DNA of 64,000 nt from Mariprofundus sp. KV (GCF_013387475.1 NZ_VWNB01000003.1:62001-126000), one strand, 5' to 3'; counted from the stretch's first letter, positions 9,067 through 18,278 are shown. Translations and numbers: made by a program. The notes: generated by a model from the sequence alone, not told the origin.

Positions 9067-10182
9067 ATGAACGTGTTATTTAATTTGCCCGCCAGAGAGA
9101 ATGCGCTGTTCAGGGCCGAGATCGATGCGGCCATTGCCGATGTGCTTGATTCAGGTTACTACCTGCTGGGCAACCATGTGAAGGGGTTTGAACAGGAGTT
9201 CGCCAGCTACTGCAGGGTAGACCACTGCATCTCTGTCGGCAATGGTACCGACGCGCTGGAGATTGCCCTGCGCGCTGTGGGTGTGCAGGCCGGTGATGAG
9301 GTGATTAGTGTCGCCAATGCCGGTGGTTATACCACGATCGCCTGCAACATCATTGGCGCCGTGCCTGTCTATGTCGATGTCAACGCCGATGACCTGCTGC
9401 TCGATATCGATCAGGTCGTTGCTGCCGTTTCAGAGAGAACCAGATGTGTGGTGGCGACCCATCTCTACGGTCAGGTGGTTGATGTGAGTGGCTTAAGAGC
9501 CCTGCTTGATCAGGCAGGCTACGCAGATGTTAAAATTCTTGAGGATTGTGCGCAGGCGCATGGCGCTACGCTAGATGGTCAGCCTGTAGGTTCTCTGGCC
9601 GATATCGCCACCTTCAGTTTTTATCCAACCAAAAACCTGGGGGCGCTCGGTGATGGCGGCGCGATTGTGACCAACGCTGAATCACTGGCTCAAACCTGCC
9701 TTCAGCTGCGCCAATACGGCTGGAAGTCCAAATATGAGAGTACGCTTCCTTTCGGAAGAAACAGTCGTATGGATGAGCTGCAGGCAGCCATATTGCGTGT
9801 AAAGCTTAAACATCTGCCTGATCTGAATGCCAAGCGGGTCGCAGTCACTGAGTTTCTCGATGCCGCATGCAGAGGTGTCGTTGAGGTGGTGACACAACCC
9901 AGGGCGGGCAGCGTGGGTCATCTGTTTGTGGTGCGCCACGCACAGCGCGATAAAATCCGTGCTGAGCTCGCTCGACACGGTATCGCCACAGATATTCATT
10001 ACCCGCTGCTGGATATGGATCATGATGCGATGCTGGAGCAGCCCAGGCGTGTGATGAATATGTCCTGTTCAATCAAGGCAACGGCCGAAATCTTCTCTCT
10101 TCCCTGTTATGCCGGTATACGTTCAGATGAGCTGGATCATATTCAGCAGGTGTTTGATTTGTATATTTCTAAAATTGTGTAG
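9067..10182 (+). CDS. DegT/DnrJ/EryC1 sugar aminotransferase (FdtB/QdtB-like)
   Basis: A PLP-dependent aminotransferase of 371 residues that would aminate a dTDP-3-keto-6-deoxyhexose at C3. Family motifs are GNHVKGFEQEFASYC, SVGNGTDALEIALRA, the EDCAQAHGA block carrying the PLP-contacting Asp near residue 159, and the FSFYPTKNLGALGDGGA block with the Schiff-base Lys near 188. I chose ATG 9067 over the preceding TTG because the SD GGAG is six bases upstream. The downstream fused acetyltransferase/ketoisomerase makes FdtB/QdtB (dTDP-Fuc3N or dTDP-Qui3N formation) the best guess within this large family. Confidence 0.85.
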   Translation: MNVLFNLPARENALFRAEIDAAIADVLDSGYYLLGNHVKGFEQEFASYCRVDHCISVGNGTDALEIALRAVGVQAGDEVISVANAGGYTTIACNIIGAVPVYVDVNADDLLLDIDQVVAAVSERTRCVVATHLYGQVVDVSGLRALLDQAGYADVKILEDCAQAHGATLDGQPVGSLADIATFSFYPTKNLGALGDGGAIVTNAESLAQTCLQLRQYGWKSKYESTLPFGRNSRMDELQAAILRVKLKHLPDLNAKRVAVTEFLDAACRGVVEVVTQPRAGSVGHLFVVRHAQRDKIRAELARHGIATDIHYPLLDMDHDAMLEQPRRVMNMSCSIKATAEIFSLPCYAGIRSDELDHIQQVFDLYISKIV

Positions 10183-10192
10183 GTTTAGTGAT

Positions 10193-11140
10193 ATGACGAC
10201 TCCTATCCATTCACTGATTATTCCGGTTTATAAGAACGAGGAGAATATCCCCGGCCTTTTAAAGGCTCTCTCTTCTTTGAACCGTAAGATTGAGAATTTT
10301 GAAGTGGTGTTTGTGGTAGATGGCTCTCCTGATGCCAGTTATGAGCTGCTGCTGAAGCAGCTGCCAGCCCAGCCTTTTGCTTCACAACTGATCCATCTCT
10401 CAAAGAATTTTGGTTCATTTGCTGCCATCCGGCGTGGACTGGAGGAGGCCAACGGCGATCTGTTCGCGGTGATGGCTGCTGATCTGCAGGAGCCGCCTGA
10501 GTTGATCATCGATTTCTTTCAGGTACTTGATGAGGGTGAGTTTGATATTGCCGTAGGCGTGCGCGGTGAGCGCAATGATCCGCCGCTGACCACCTTTCTC
10601 TCCAGAACCTTCTGGTCATTCTACCGCCGTTTTGTCATCAAAGGTGTGCCCGATGGTGGCGTCGATGTGTTTGCCTGCAATGGTAGTGTCAGAGAGGCGC
10701 TGCTGATGCTGGAGGAGATCAACTCTTCACTGATCGGTCAGCTTTTCTGGGTTGGTTTTAAGCGCAAGTTTGTCACCTACAAGAGGCAGAAGAGAGAGCA
10801 TGGCAGATCTGCCTGGAACCTGAGTCGAAAGATTCGCTATATGTTTGACAGCGTATTTGCCTTCTCCGATCTGCCAATCCTGATCTTTCTCTGGCTCGGT
10901 GGGTTCGGTATTGCCACATCGATTATCGTGTCACTGCTTGTGATTGTCTCATGGATGTTTTCGCTTATCACCGTGCCCGGTTATGCACCGATTATCCTGA
11001 GTATCTATTTTATGGGATCCTTGCTGATTTTAGGGCAGGGCATCATCGGCAGTTATGTCTGGCGCTGTAATGAGAATACCAAGCGCCGCCCGATCACGCT
11101 GGTGCATCAGCGACACACCTTTGAGCCTGGCAGCGAGTAG
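10193..11140 (+). CDS. GT2 glycosyltransferase with C-terminal membrane segments (DPM1/GtrB-like)
   Basis: A 315-residue GT-A fold enzyme: SLIIPVYKNEENIP at the start, FVVDGSPDAS near residue 43, MAADLQEPPEL (the metal-binding D-x-D-like block), and two C-terminal membrane helices from about 235. This architecture (GtrB, ArnC, DPM synthase) loads a sugar onto undecaprenyl phosphate at the cytoplasmic face. It sits inside the amino-sugar cassette, so the lipid-linked product may feed the GT39-type enzyme encoded divergently. The longer open frame from 10109 overlaps the aminotransferase and has no family match before MTTPIHS, so ATG 10193 is preferred. Confidence 0.85.
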   Translation: MTTPIHSLIIPVYKNEENIPGLLKALSSLNRKIENFEVVFVVDGSPDASYELLLKQLPAQPFASQLIHLSKNFGSFAAIRRGLEEANGDLFAVMAADLQEPPELIIDFFQVLDEGEFDIAVGVRGERNDPPLTTFLSRTFWSFYRRFVIKGVPDGGVDVFACNGSVREALLMLEEINSSLIGQLFWVGFKRKFVTYKRQKREHGRSAWNLSRKIRYMFDSVFAFSDLPILIFLWLGGFGIATSIIVSLLVIVSWMFSLITVPGYAPIILSIYFMGSLLILGQGIIGSYVWRCNENTKRRPITLVHQRHTFEPGSE

Positions 11141-11169
11141 TTGTAATAATGACAAAACAGGAAGTGACA

Positions 11170-12102
11170 ATGGATTATTTTGTGCATGAAAAAGCCATTT
11201 GTGAATCTGAGAAGGTAGGTTCAGGCACCCGAATATGGGCCTTTGCACATATCCTGCCGGATGCTGTGGTTGGCGAAGAGTGTAATATCTGCGATGGCGT
11301 GTTTATCGAGAATGATGTCACGCTGGGTGATCGCGTGACCATCAAGTGTGGTGTACAGATTTGGGACGGCATTACGCTCATGGATGATGTTTTTGTCGGC
11401 CCCAATGCCACCTTCAGCAATGATAAGTTTCCTCGCTCCAAAGTATTTCCCGATAGTTTTTTGAGAACAGTTGTTGAAAAGGGTGCCTCAATCGGTGCCA
11501 ATGCCACTATTTTGCCGGGTATCACCATCGGCATGGGGGCAATGGTTGGTGCCGGAGCGGTGGTAACGAAGAGTGTGCCGCCCAAGGCCGTGGTGGTTGG
11601 TAATCCGGCGCGCATAGTCAGTTATGCCGGCATGGAGAAACAGACCGATGCGATGATTTCCAGTTCAGCGTCCGGCATATACCCTGTGAAACTGGGGGTG
11701 GGCGAGGCTGAGCTGTGGCAGCTGAAAAGTTATGATGATATGCGCGGCTCGCTGATGGTGGCTGAATTTGCCTCGGATATTCCATTTGTTCCGCAACGGA
11801 CCTTTGTGGTGCATAACGTGCCATCTGAGGATGTCAGGGGAGAGCATGCGCACAGAATCTGTGAACAGTTTCTTGTATGCCTGCATGGCTCTGTTCATGT
11901 GGTGGTTGATGATGGGGCAGTCAACAGGGAGATCCGTCTGGACGCTCCCGATAAGGGCGTCTACATGCCTGCCATGATCTGGGGCGTGCAGTACAAATTT
12001 TCAAAGGATGCCGTGCTGATGGTCTTTGCATCCCACCCCTATGACTCGGAGGAGTATATCCGTGATTACGGGCTGTTTGTGACCGAGAAGAGCGGCGCTT
12101 AA
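11170..12102 (+). CDS. Bifunctional hexapeptide acetyltransferase / dTDP-4-oxo-6-deoxyglucose 3,4-ketoisomerase (WxcM-like)
   Basis: Two domains are fused in 310 residues. Residues about 1-160 form a left-handed beta-helix acetyltransferase (FdtC/QdtC/WbbJ type) with hexapeptide repeats such as VGEECNICDGVFIENDVTLG and the ending GNPARIV. Residues about 180-305 form a cupin ketoisomerase of the FdtA/QdtA type with FVPQRTFVVHNVP, RGEHAH (active-site His) and VYMPAMIWGVQY. Together with the aminotransferase two genes upstream this completes a route from dTDP-4-keto-6-deoxyglucose to a 3-acetamido-3,6-dideoxyhexose. ATG 11170 has AGGAAGTG just upstream; the alternative ATG at 11149 lacks a site. 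rmlA/rmlB, needed for the precursor, are not in the window. Confidence 0.87.
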   Translation: MDYFVHEKAICESEKVGSGTRIWAFAHILPDAVVGEECNICDGVFIENDVTLGDRVTIKCGVQIWDGITLMDDVFVGPNATFSNDKFPRSKVFPDSFLRTVVEKGASIGANATILPGITIGMGAMVGAGAVVTKSVPPKAVVVGNPARIVSYAGMEKQTDAMISSSASGIYPVKLGVGEAELWQLKSYDDMRGSLMVAEFASDIPFVPQRTFVVHNVPSEDVRGEHAHRICEQFLVCLHGSVHVVVDDGAVNREIRLDAPDKGVYMPAMIWGVQYKFSKDAVLMVFASHPYDSEEYIRDYGLFVTEKSGA

Positions 12103-12141
12103 GCAGGTGGGCACTGTTATCTCAGGTGGTTTGAGTCATCA

Positions 12142-13305
12142 ATGATTCTTGACCGTTATATACTGCGCGCCTGGCTGGGCCCTTTTTTGGGTGGCCTTCT
12201 GCTGGTGCTCTGCGTGTTGCTGTTGGGCAGGGCACTGAAACTTCTCGGTACCGTGTCAGACAGTGGGCAGGTCTGGTCACTGATTGCTGAGCTGCTGATC
12301 CTGACGATGCCCTATTTTCTGCTCTTAACAGTGCCCATGGCCTTTTTTCTCTCCATGCAGAATACCATTACATCACTGCAGCAGAGCAGTGAAATGGATG
12401 CACTGCGGGCATCCGGCGTATCCTATAGCCGTATGTTGCGCGTGTTTCTGCCTGTTGTGCTTCTTCTCTGGCTTTCGTTGACCTATACCGCCACGGTTTT
12501 AATGCCCCAGGGGCAGATCAATTTCTATAATGTGTTGTCCAAGGTCTATGCCATGAAAGGGGTGATTACCTTTTCACCACAACGATTTACGCAGGGTTTT
12601 GATGGTGTCACAGTCTATGTCGATGGCGAGGATGAGCAGGGGGTCTATCACGGTGTGATGCTTGAGGATCATCGTAGCGGTATCTCGGTGATCTACACGG
12701 CCAAATCGGCACGCTTTATTATGGGCGGCAGTTATCTGGAGCTGCGCATGGACAATGGTGTGCGTCTTGAGGGGGCGGGTGCCGATCAGCGCATGCTGAG
12801 CTTTGAACACTATCAGGTGAGCATACCGCTTTCAGATGGCAACTGGAGCGAGAGAAAGTCAAAAGATCATGTGACCATGATGACGATGACTGAGCTATGG
12901 CAGAGCATGCAATCTGCCAGGCCGGAAGCGGCTACGGCAGAGTGGAGCAGGCGTCTTCTGCTGCCCTCGACCGTGTTGATTCTCTTCTTCTTCGCGCTGC
13001 CGTTATCGCTAACCCAGAAGCGTTCCGGTAAGGCCGGATCACTGATCTCAGGCATTGCCATGCTGGTGCTGATCTACAATGCGCAACTGCTGCTGCATCG
13101 GCAGGTTAGTCAGGGGGCGTTCCCGGGCTGGACGATGTGGGCAGCACAGATTGCCATGTTGGCATTGGCGATATTTCTCTGGAGACGGGCAGAAGCGGAT
13201 CGTATGCCAAGACTCTTCTCGCTGCTGGGAGAGTGGATCTATTTCATACATCAATGGGTTATGCACAGATTGGCGCATCGCTGGAGTCAGCAGAAGGATT
13301 CTTAA
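12142..13305 (+). CDS. lptF: LptF/LptG family LPS export permease
   Basis: A 387-residue inner-membrane subunit of the LptB2FG transporter, which extracts LPS from the inner membrane and sends it to the Lpt bridge. It has the typical three N-terminal membrane helices, the SSEMDALRASGVSYSRML coupling region near residue 90, a periplasmic beta-jellyroll of about 140 residues, and three C-terminal helices. F and G are hard to separate by eye, and the partner gene is not adjacent, which is unusual since lptF and lptG are normally neighbours. It follows the amino-sugar cassette and may be cotranscribed with it (39-base gap). Confidence 0.85.
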   Translation: MILDRYILRAWLGPFLGGLLLVLCVLLLGRALKLLGTVSDSGQVWSLIAELLILTMPYFLLLTVPMAFFLSMQNTITSLQQSSEMDALRASGVSYSRMLRVFLPVVLLLWLSLTYTATVLMPQGQINFYNVLSKVYAMKGVITFSPQRFTQGFDGVTVYVDGEDEQGVYHGVMLEDHRSGISVIYTAKSARFIMGGSYLELRMDNGVRLEGAGADQRMLSFEHYQVSIPLSDGNWSERKSKDHVTMMTMTELWQSMQSARPEAATAEWSRRLLLPSTVLILFFFALPLSLTQKRSGKAGSLISGIAMLVLIYNAQLLLHRQVSQGAFPGWTMWAAQIAMLALAIFLWRRAEADRMPRLFSLLGEWIYFIHQWVMHRLAHRWSQQKDS

Positions 13306-13350
13306 GAGGTCACCGCTGTCGATGTCAGACAGCCAATGACCAGCAGTCTC

Positions 13351-14394
13351 CTAAATATTCCGTTGGTAGCAGGCCAGTTGCTCTTCTGCTACAGCTCTCC
13401 AGCTGTGGATGACAATGTCGGGACTCTGACCGAGCAGTTTTTCACAGGCGAACGACCACTCCAGCATGCCTGAGTTGATATTCATGATGTTATCCGGCTG
13501 CAGTTCACTGCATATGCCACAGGCTGAAGAGACCACTACCGGTACGCCGGCGGCTCTGGCTTCGGCGATGACCATGCCGTAAGGCTCCTGACGGGCAGGG
13601 TGCAGCAGCAGATCGAAGCTGGCATAGAGCGGTGTCACATCAGTTTCTCCGAGTAACTGATAATCACCATCCCAGTCGCTGAACAGGTGAGCCACTTTTT
13701 CAGGATCAGGACCTGCCACAATAAACTGCAGCGCAGGGCGTCTCTTTTTTAGTTCACGGACGATCTCTACGGCAATATCCAGCCCTTTGCGGCGCCACTC
13801 CTTTCCGACAAAGCCGATTACACCACCATCTTCATCGACCAGACGTTCTGGTCTGAGGGGTATGTTATCAACGCCGGGAGTGACCGGTTCAACCAGTCGC
13901 TGATTGATCTCGGGGTAGTAGGTGAGCAGTGCATTGGCGATCAGAGAGGAGTTGGGAACCACGGCTCTGACCTGCTCTCCACACAGCTCCCGCCTCTCCA
14001 GCCAGAGGTTTACCGCAATACGAGGTGAGAGTCGCTGCCACAGCGGTTTGGATTTCACTTTGGCAAAGGGGGGGCCGTGAAAGGTGGTGACATGGTGAAC
14101 AGCTGTGCGTTCATGACTATGGATTATGCGTTCTGAATCGGGGTTGGCAGCCACCCATGCCGATACCTTTCTGGAGAAGCGCAGATGTGCCAGCCAGCGC
14201 GGGCGCCAGTGCACAAGTCCCAGTTCAACCACCTCAACCCCATGCGGGGGAGCCTCTGCAGCGAGCTTTTCACAGAGAACAGTGACCTGATGACCCATAG
14301 CTGCCAGCTCTCTGGTCAGCTCCCAGACATATCGCTCCATGCCACCCACAGGTCCATAGTGGCGTGCAATGTGCACCAGCTTCAGTGGCATCAT
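13351..14394 (-). CDS. GT4 glycosyltransferase (WaaG-like)
   Basis: A GT-B fold enzyme of about 347 residues. The N-terminal domain has HIARHYGPVGGMERYVWELT. The C-terminal donor domain has IGFVGKEWRRKGLDIAVE and the E-x7-E type block HPARQEPYGMVIAEARAAGV. It resembles WaaG and other core glycosyltransferases that add hexoses to the heptose region. The start is taken as the ATG at 14394 because it overlaps the stop of the upstream gene as ATGA; a GTG nine codons upstream is also open. This is the last gene of the LPS core operon running from 22053 leftwards, and is convergent with lptF. Confidence 0.85.
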   Translation of the reverse strand: MMPLKLVHIARHYGPVGGMERYVWELTRELAAMGHQVTVLCEKLAAEAPPHGVEVVELGLVHWRPRWLAHLRFSRKVSAWVAANPDSERIIHSHERTAVHHVTTFHGPPFAKVKSKPLWQRLSPRIAVNLWLERRELCGEQVRAVVPNSSLIANALLTYYPEINQRLVEPVTPGVDNIPLRPERLVDEDGGVIGFVGKEWRRKGLDIAVEIVRELKKRRPALQFIVAGPDPEKVAHLFSDWDGDYQLLGETDVTPLYASFDLLLHPARQEPYGMVIAEARAAGVPVVVSSACGICSELQPDNIMNINSGMLEWSFACEKLLGQSPDIVIHSWRAVAEEQLACYQRNI

Positions 14395-15167
14395 GATTGA
14401 TCCGGTGGCCGATGCCACTCCTGCTTGCGTTCACACAACTTGGCATAGCGGTAGAAGGTGCCCTCAAAGTTGCCGAAGGCGATAACAAAACCGGCCCAGC
14501 CATCGAGAAATCCGAGTTTGAGAATATAGATGCGAATAAATGCCCATATGCCGCGCAGCAGCGCTTTGCCCATGCCCGGCTCGACACCACGGCGCTCAAG
14601 CTTTAATGCGCCAAGTGTTGAATAACGTTTGCCTTTATCCTGAATCTGGGAGAGATCCTTGAATGGAAACTGCCAGATCGCATTGCGCATATGGTCTACA
14701 CTGCCATGAATCTCAAAGCCCTCATGCACCTCATCAGCCTCATCAAATATCAGTGCACCTTTGCGGAAGAGTTGAGGTTGACGGTAGTCGGGATACCAGC
14801 CGCAGTGCTTGATCCAGCGACCCATAAACCAGTTTCTGCGTGGTGTGTACCAGGTGTCGGCAGCATCGGCTCTGTTGATAATGCTGCGAATCTCTTCAGC
14901 AGCCTCAGGCGTGCAGCGCTCATCCGAATCAAGGCTGAATACCCAGTCATGACTACAGGCCGCAATGGCATCATTACGCAGCTTTCCGAAACCTTCAAAA
15001 TCGATTTGGACGATGCGTGCGCCGAGCGATTCGGCAATCTCGGCAGTGCGGTCTGAACTGTGGGAGTCGGCTACGATCACCTCATCAGCCCACAGAGCAC
15101 TTTTCACTGCCGCAGCAATCTTATCCTCTTCGTTATAAGCAATGATGTAGACCGAGACTTTATTCAT
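14391..15167 (-). CDS. GT2 glycosyltransferase (WaaE/KdtX-like)
   Basis: A 258-residue GT-A enzyme. It starts KVSVYIIAYNEEDKIAAAV, followed by ADEVIVADSHSSDRTAEIA, and it has the metal-binding FSLDSDERCTPE block near residue 89 and the RNWFMGRWIKHCGWYPD block typical of WaaE/LgtF-like beta-glucosyltransferases that decorate heptose I of the core. The start was placed at ATG 15167 because it overlaps the stop of the upstream glycosyltransferase by eight bases and puts the conserved strand at the N-terminus. The longer frame adds 17 residues with no family counterpart. Confidence 0.87.
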   Translation of the reverse strand: MNKVSVYIIAYNEEDKIAAAVKSALWADEVIVADSHSSDRTAEIAESLGARIVQIDFEGFGKLRNDAIAACSHDWVFSLDSDERCTPEAAEEIRSIINRADAADTWYTPRRNWFMGRWIKHCGWYPDYRQPQLFRKGALIFDEADEVHEGFEIHGSVDHMRNAIWQFPFKDLSQIQDKGKRYSTLGALKLERRGVEPGMGKALLRGIWAFIRIYILKLGFLDGWAGFVIAFGNFEGTFYRYAKLCERKQEWHRPPDQS

Positions 15168-15978
15168 CTGCTTCCCCAAGCTGCTTGAGGCCATGTACGG
15201 CTTCAATGCGCGACTCATTCAGGCAAGCCTGAAGCATGGCGTCATTTTCTTCCAGTCTGTTGCGGGAGAACTCCCGGTGCCAGAGATGCAGAACCGGTGT
15301 GCCTCGCAGGTTGCGGCGTTTGAGGCCGGCATGTAGCAGGCGGGCGGTAAGATCGGAATCCTCGCGGCCCCAGCCCTCAAAGCTCTCATCAAAACCATTG
15401 ATTGTGATCAGCGACTGAGTCGGACAGGAGAGGTGACAACCCCGGATGCCTGCAAGCTTCTCACTCGGTTTGGTCAGATAGGGTTTCAGATGTAGTGGAA
15501 TAAGGCGATTGATGTTGCCTTTGAGTTTCTGCTTCAGCCACCAGAAGATTGATCGCGAAGTCTTCAATTGTGGCTGGCTGCATAGCATCTCTGTCCATCT
15601 TTTTGAGAGCAGGATTCTACTGCCGCTGATAAAATAGCTGTGACCAGCAAAGCGACGGTGGGCAGACACCATATCGGGCATCGGGATGCAGTCGCCATCG
15701 GTTAAAAGGGTGTAGGGCTCGCGGATTTTTCTAATGGTCTCATTGTGAATACGCGCTTTTCGGAACCCATCATCGTGCTGCCAGATATGGTGGATCGGAA
15801 CCGGAAACCCGACTTTGATGCGGTCAATCAGTGCCGAGGTTTCAGCCCCGGAGCCATCATCGGCGATATAGATGACAAAGTTGAGGTCACGCTGCTGGCG
15901 ATACCCCTCCAGTACCAGACGTAAAAAGTCCGGTGCATTATAGGTGGAGATGACGACAGCAAGCGTGGCGGGATTCAC
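15160..15978 (-). CDS. GT2 family glycosyltransferase with galactosyltransferase-like C-terminus
   Basis: A 272-residue GT-A enzyme. It carries LAVVISTYNAPDFLRLVLEG, then ADDGSGAET near residue 39, LLTDGDCIP near 92 (the metal motif), and late in the protein GFDESFEGWGREDSDLTARL, which is the Glyco_transf_7C pattern of galactosyltransferase-type enzymes. It is inside the LPS core operon; the start is GTG, overlapping the TGA of the upstream methyltransferase as GTGA. It probably adds a hexose or hexosamine to the core, but the sugar cannot be told from the sequence. Confidence 0.85.
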   Translation of the reverse strand: MNPATLAVVISTYNAPDFLRLVLEGYRQQRDLNFVIYIADDGSGAETSALIDRIKVGFPVPIHHIWQHDDGFRKARIHNETIRKIREPYTLLTDGDCIPMPDMVSAHRRFAGHSYFISGSRILLSKRWTEMLCSQPQLKTSRSIFWWLKQKLKGNINRLIPLHLKPYLTKPSEKLAGIRGCHLSCPTQSLITINGFDESFEGWGREDSDLTARLLHAGLKRRNLRGTPVLHLWHREFSRNRLEENDAMLQACLNESRIEAVHGLKQLGEADE

Positions 15979-16841
15979 TGCTTGGGCTTTCTCAGTACAG
16001 CCAGCATATCATGCCCCTTCAGGCTCCAGCGGGCTGGAATCGCCAGAAGTTCACGCGCCACTTTGGCCATTTCGTAAACCGGTTTGGAAGCATTTTTGCG
16101 CTCAACCAGATTAACACGCTTGGTGGTGATCTCATGTACATCCAGACCGCACTTCTCAGCCAGCAGGGAGATGCTTTTGGGGTTAAAGAAGCTGATATGA
16201 CCACCATGACTGCGGATATCAAAATACTCCCAGCTGCCGCCCAGCTGCTTAACAGTCCAGGAGTCGGCATTGGCGGTGCCGATCAGCAGCAGGCCACCGG
16301 GTTTAAGGATGCGCTGAATTTCACGAATCACATCAGCAGGCTCCAGCAGATGTTCGATCACCTCAAACAGGGTAACTACATCGAAATGGTTGTCTGGGTA
16401 GTGGGCATCCTGCAGAAAGCCGGGGAAGACATCGAAACCAAGACTTTTGGCCGTTGCTGCCGCCTGCGTGGCAGGTTCCGCACCGAATGCCTCATATCCG
16501 CACTCTTTAGCAACCAGTAGCAGAGCACCACTGGAGCAGCCGACATCCAGAAGTTTGGGCGTCTCAGTCGCTGCAACCACGGCTTTGGCATCATTGAGCA
16601 TTTTACCCATCCGCTGGTGATAGCGGATTTTGTTTTTGCCACTTGGCAGTGTGCCTTCGGGAACATCAAACTCCTGCATCGACTCATCAAACCACGCTTT
16701 GCCGCAGGCACTAAGCAGCTGGCCACAGGCAGGGCAGCGTTTCAGATTGCCCTCCGGCAGTTCAATCGAAGTGGTCTCTAAGGTGCTGCTGCAACCCACC
16801 GGGCAGTGGTTGAAGATGGCATCTGTAACGTCTCTGTTCAT
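15975..16841 (-). CDS. Class I SAM-dependent methyltransferase with N-terminal Cys-rich segment
   Basis: A 288-residue protein. The N-terminal 45 residues have Cys pairs (CPVGCSS, CPACGQ) that look like a small zinc ribbon. A Rossmann methyltransferase follows with LLDVGCSSGALLLVAKE near residue 95, FDVVTLFEVIEHLLEPADV near 148 and LKPGGLLLIGTANADSW. Zinc-ribbon plus methyltransferase proteins are common in polysaccharide and core clusters and probably methylate a sugar, but no substrate is provable. The stop overlaps the downstream glycosyltransferase start. Seventy-seven bases separate it from the upstream DUF3108 gene, with only a weak 6-bp hairpin (CCGGAA/TTCCGG) between. Confidence 0.82.
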   Translation of the reverse strand: MNRDVTDAIFNHCPVGCSSTLETTSIELPEGNLKRCPACGQLLSACGKAWFDESMQEFDVPEGTLPSGKNKIRYHQRMGKMLNDAKAVVAATETPKLLDVGCSSGALLLVAKECGYEAFGAEPATQAAATAKSLGFDVFPGFLQDAHYPDNHFDVVTLFEVIEHLLEPADVIREIQRILKPGGLLLIGTANADSWTVKQLGGSWEYFDIRSHGGHISFFNPKSISLLAEKCGLDVHEITTKRVNLVERKNASKPVYEMAKVARELLAIPARWSLKGHDMLAVLRKPKQ

Positions 16842-16918
16842 AACTGTTGATCCTATTTCCGGAAAGCAGCTTATTCCGGCACTGGCAGGGCGGGGTTCAG
16901 CTTGCCACGCCAGTCTGT

Positions 16919-17701
16919 TTATTGTGTTGCCAATGCTACATTGGCTGCGCTGTTAGCGTAACCGGTGAGATTGGCGAAGATGCGTCCGAACTTGATTTTG
17001 GCGACCAGTTGAATAGGGATATGGCGCTCATCATCGGTCATGTAGAGGGTCATCTCACCTTTATTGGTAAAGATGCCTTCTGACAGCAGCTTGGGTTTGA
17101 CAATCAGGCAGGAGACCTTTTCACCCCAGGGTGCCTTAAGTACTTTTTTCTCTTTGGCGATGGTCACCTCGATCTCGTAACGCTTGCGCGAATCAAAGAC
17201 CGGTATTTTGATCAACTGGCCCGGCGTCAGTTTCAGATTACGCACAGCCAGAAATGCATCGATCACACTCAGATGACCTGCAGGCACATCAAAATGTTCA
17301 GTAACCTGATTCTGGGTGTGGGTGACCTTGTTCTCCTTCCAGAGAAAATCGGTACGTTTTACCGCTTTGTATTTACGCTCGTGCAGGTTGGCATCAAAGA
17401 GGGTGCTCTGCATGCGACCATTAACACAGATGCCTTCAGCCGTGATGTAATCACGTACCTTTCTGAAGATATCCAGAGCCTTGTTGGTGCGGGCGAATGT
17501 TTTGACCTGCCAGCCGCTTTGTGAGGCTGAGATATCCATGGTGGCCGAACCCGCATTGATAAATTCCCAACCGACATCAAAGCTAAGGTGTTCGCCGCTA
17601 TAGGGCATACAGCTGACCGGTGCTTCAGATGCAGCAACCTCCGCATAGGCACTCTGTACAGAGATGCAGATCGCCAGCAGGAGCATCAGAAGTGGGCGCA
17701 T
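16919..17701 (-). CDS. DUF3108 domain periplasmic protein
   Basis: A 260-residue exported protein with a Sec signal peptide ending near AYA-EV (residue 20). The mature part matches DUF3108: GEHLSFDVGWEFINAGSATM, then KVRDYITAEG, a LHERKYK block and ERHIPIQLVAKIKFGRIFANL near the end. The function of this family is unknown. It is a periplasmic beta-rich fold frequently found near LPS or lipid genes. It is located inside the LPS operon, four bases downstream of the ICMT-type gene. Confidence 0.82.
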   Translation of the reverse strand: MRPLLMLLLAICISVQSAYAEVAASEAPVSCMPYSGEHLSFDVGWEFINAGSATMDISASQSGWQVKTFARTNKALDIFRKVRDYITAEGICVNGRMQSTLFDANLHERKYKAVKRTDFLWKENKVTHTQNQVTEHFDVPAGHLSVIDAFLAVRNLKLTPGQLIKIPVFDSRKRYEIEVTIAKEKKVLKAPWGEKVSCLIVKPKLLSEGIFTNKGEMTLYMTDDERHIPIQLVAKIKFGRIFANLTGYANSAANVALATQ

Positions 17702-17705
17702 GCGG

Positions 17706-18278
17706 TTACCAGCTGCCGTGATACCAGGCCAGAAGAATCATCACCAGAGCACCACCGGCAAGGGCTGCAACATGGTTCCATTCACGGTGCTGTTTTACCA
17801 GTGCCCAGCTGAATGATCCCTTTGATACATCACTACTCCAGCGCAGAGGAATCAGAGCCGGTCTCTTCTCCATGAAGTGAACATAGGTATCACCGAAAAG
17901 GTTAATCAGGTTCTTCTCCTCATTCTTCCAGGTTGGCATATAGACAATGAAAAATGAGATAGTAACAATGATAAAGGCTAGGATACTGTCAGAGACAATG
18001 CAGAAGCCGGTGGCAACCAGCAGGTGACCCAGATAGAGCGGATGCCTGACCAGTGCGTAGGGGCCGGTCGTCGTCACCTCTGCAGATTTATGGATGTGGC
18101 CGGAGGCCCAGATGCGAACCAGTTCACCGATGATGATGACCACAAGACCGGCCATAAAGCTCTCCCTGCTTGGATGGGCAAAGATAATAATAGCCAGTGC
18201 CATAAGGATACTGGCGGGAATACGGGCGCGCAGAAACAGCTTATGAAGAGACTGGGCAGATGTGGTTTCAGAGGTCAT
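17706..18278 (-). CDS. Isoprenylcysteine carboxyl methyltransferase (ICMT)/PEMT-like membrane methyltransferase
   Basis: A 190-residue protein with about five membrane helices. The family signature is the stretch TGPYALVRHPLYLGHLL near residue 91, where the RHP.Y motif contributes to SAM binding, followed by EEKNLINLFGDTYVHFM. Bacterial members methylate unknown lipids or small molecules. The gene overlaps waaC by eleven bases on its 5' side and is four bases from DUF3108, so it belongs to the LPS operon. A second, shorter relative is at 50210-50671. Confidence 0.8.
   Translation of the reverse strand: MTSETTSAQSLHKLFLRARIPASILMALAIIIFAHPSRESFMAGLVVIIIGELVRIWASGHIHKSAEVTTTGPYALVRHPLYLGHLLVATGFCIVSDSILAFIIVTISFFIVYMPTWKNEEKNLINLFGDTYVHFMEKRPALIPLRWSSDVSKGSFSWALVKQHREWNHVAALAGGALVMILLAWYHGSW

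Noticed and set aside
10109-10192. Longer N-terminus of the GT2 gene (28 extra residues)
   Set aside because: It overlaps the aminotransferase gene and lacks a ribosome-binding site; family similarity begins at MTTPIHS (10193).
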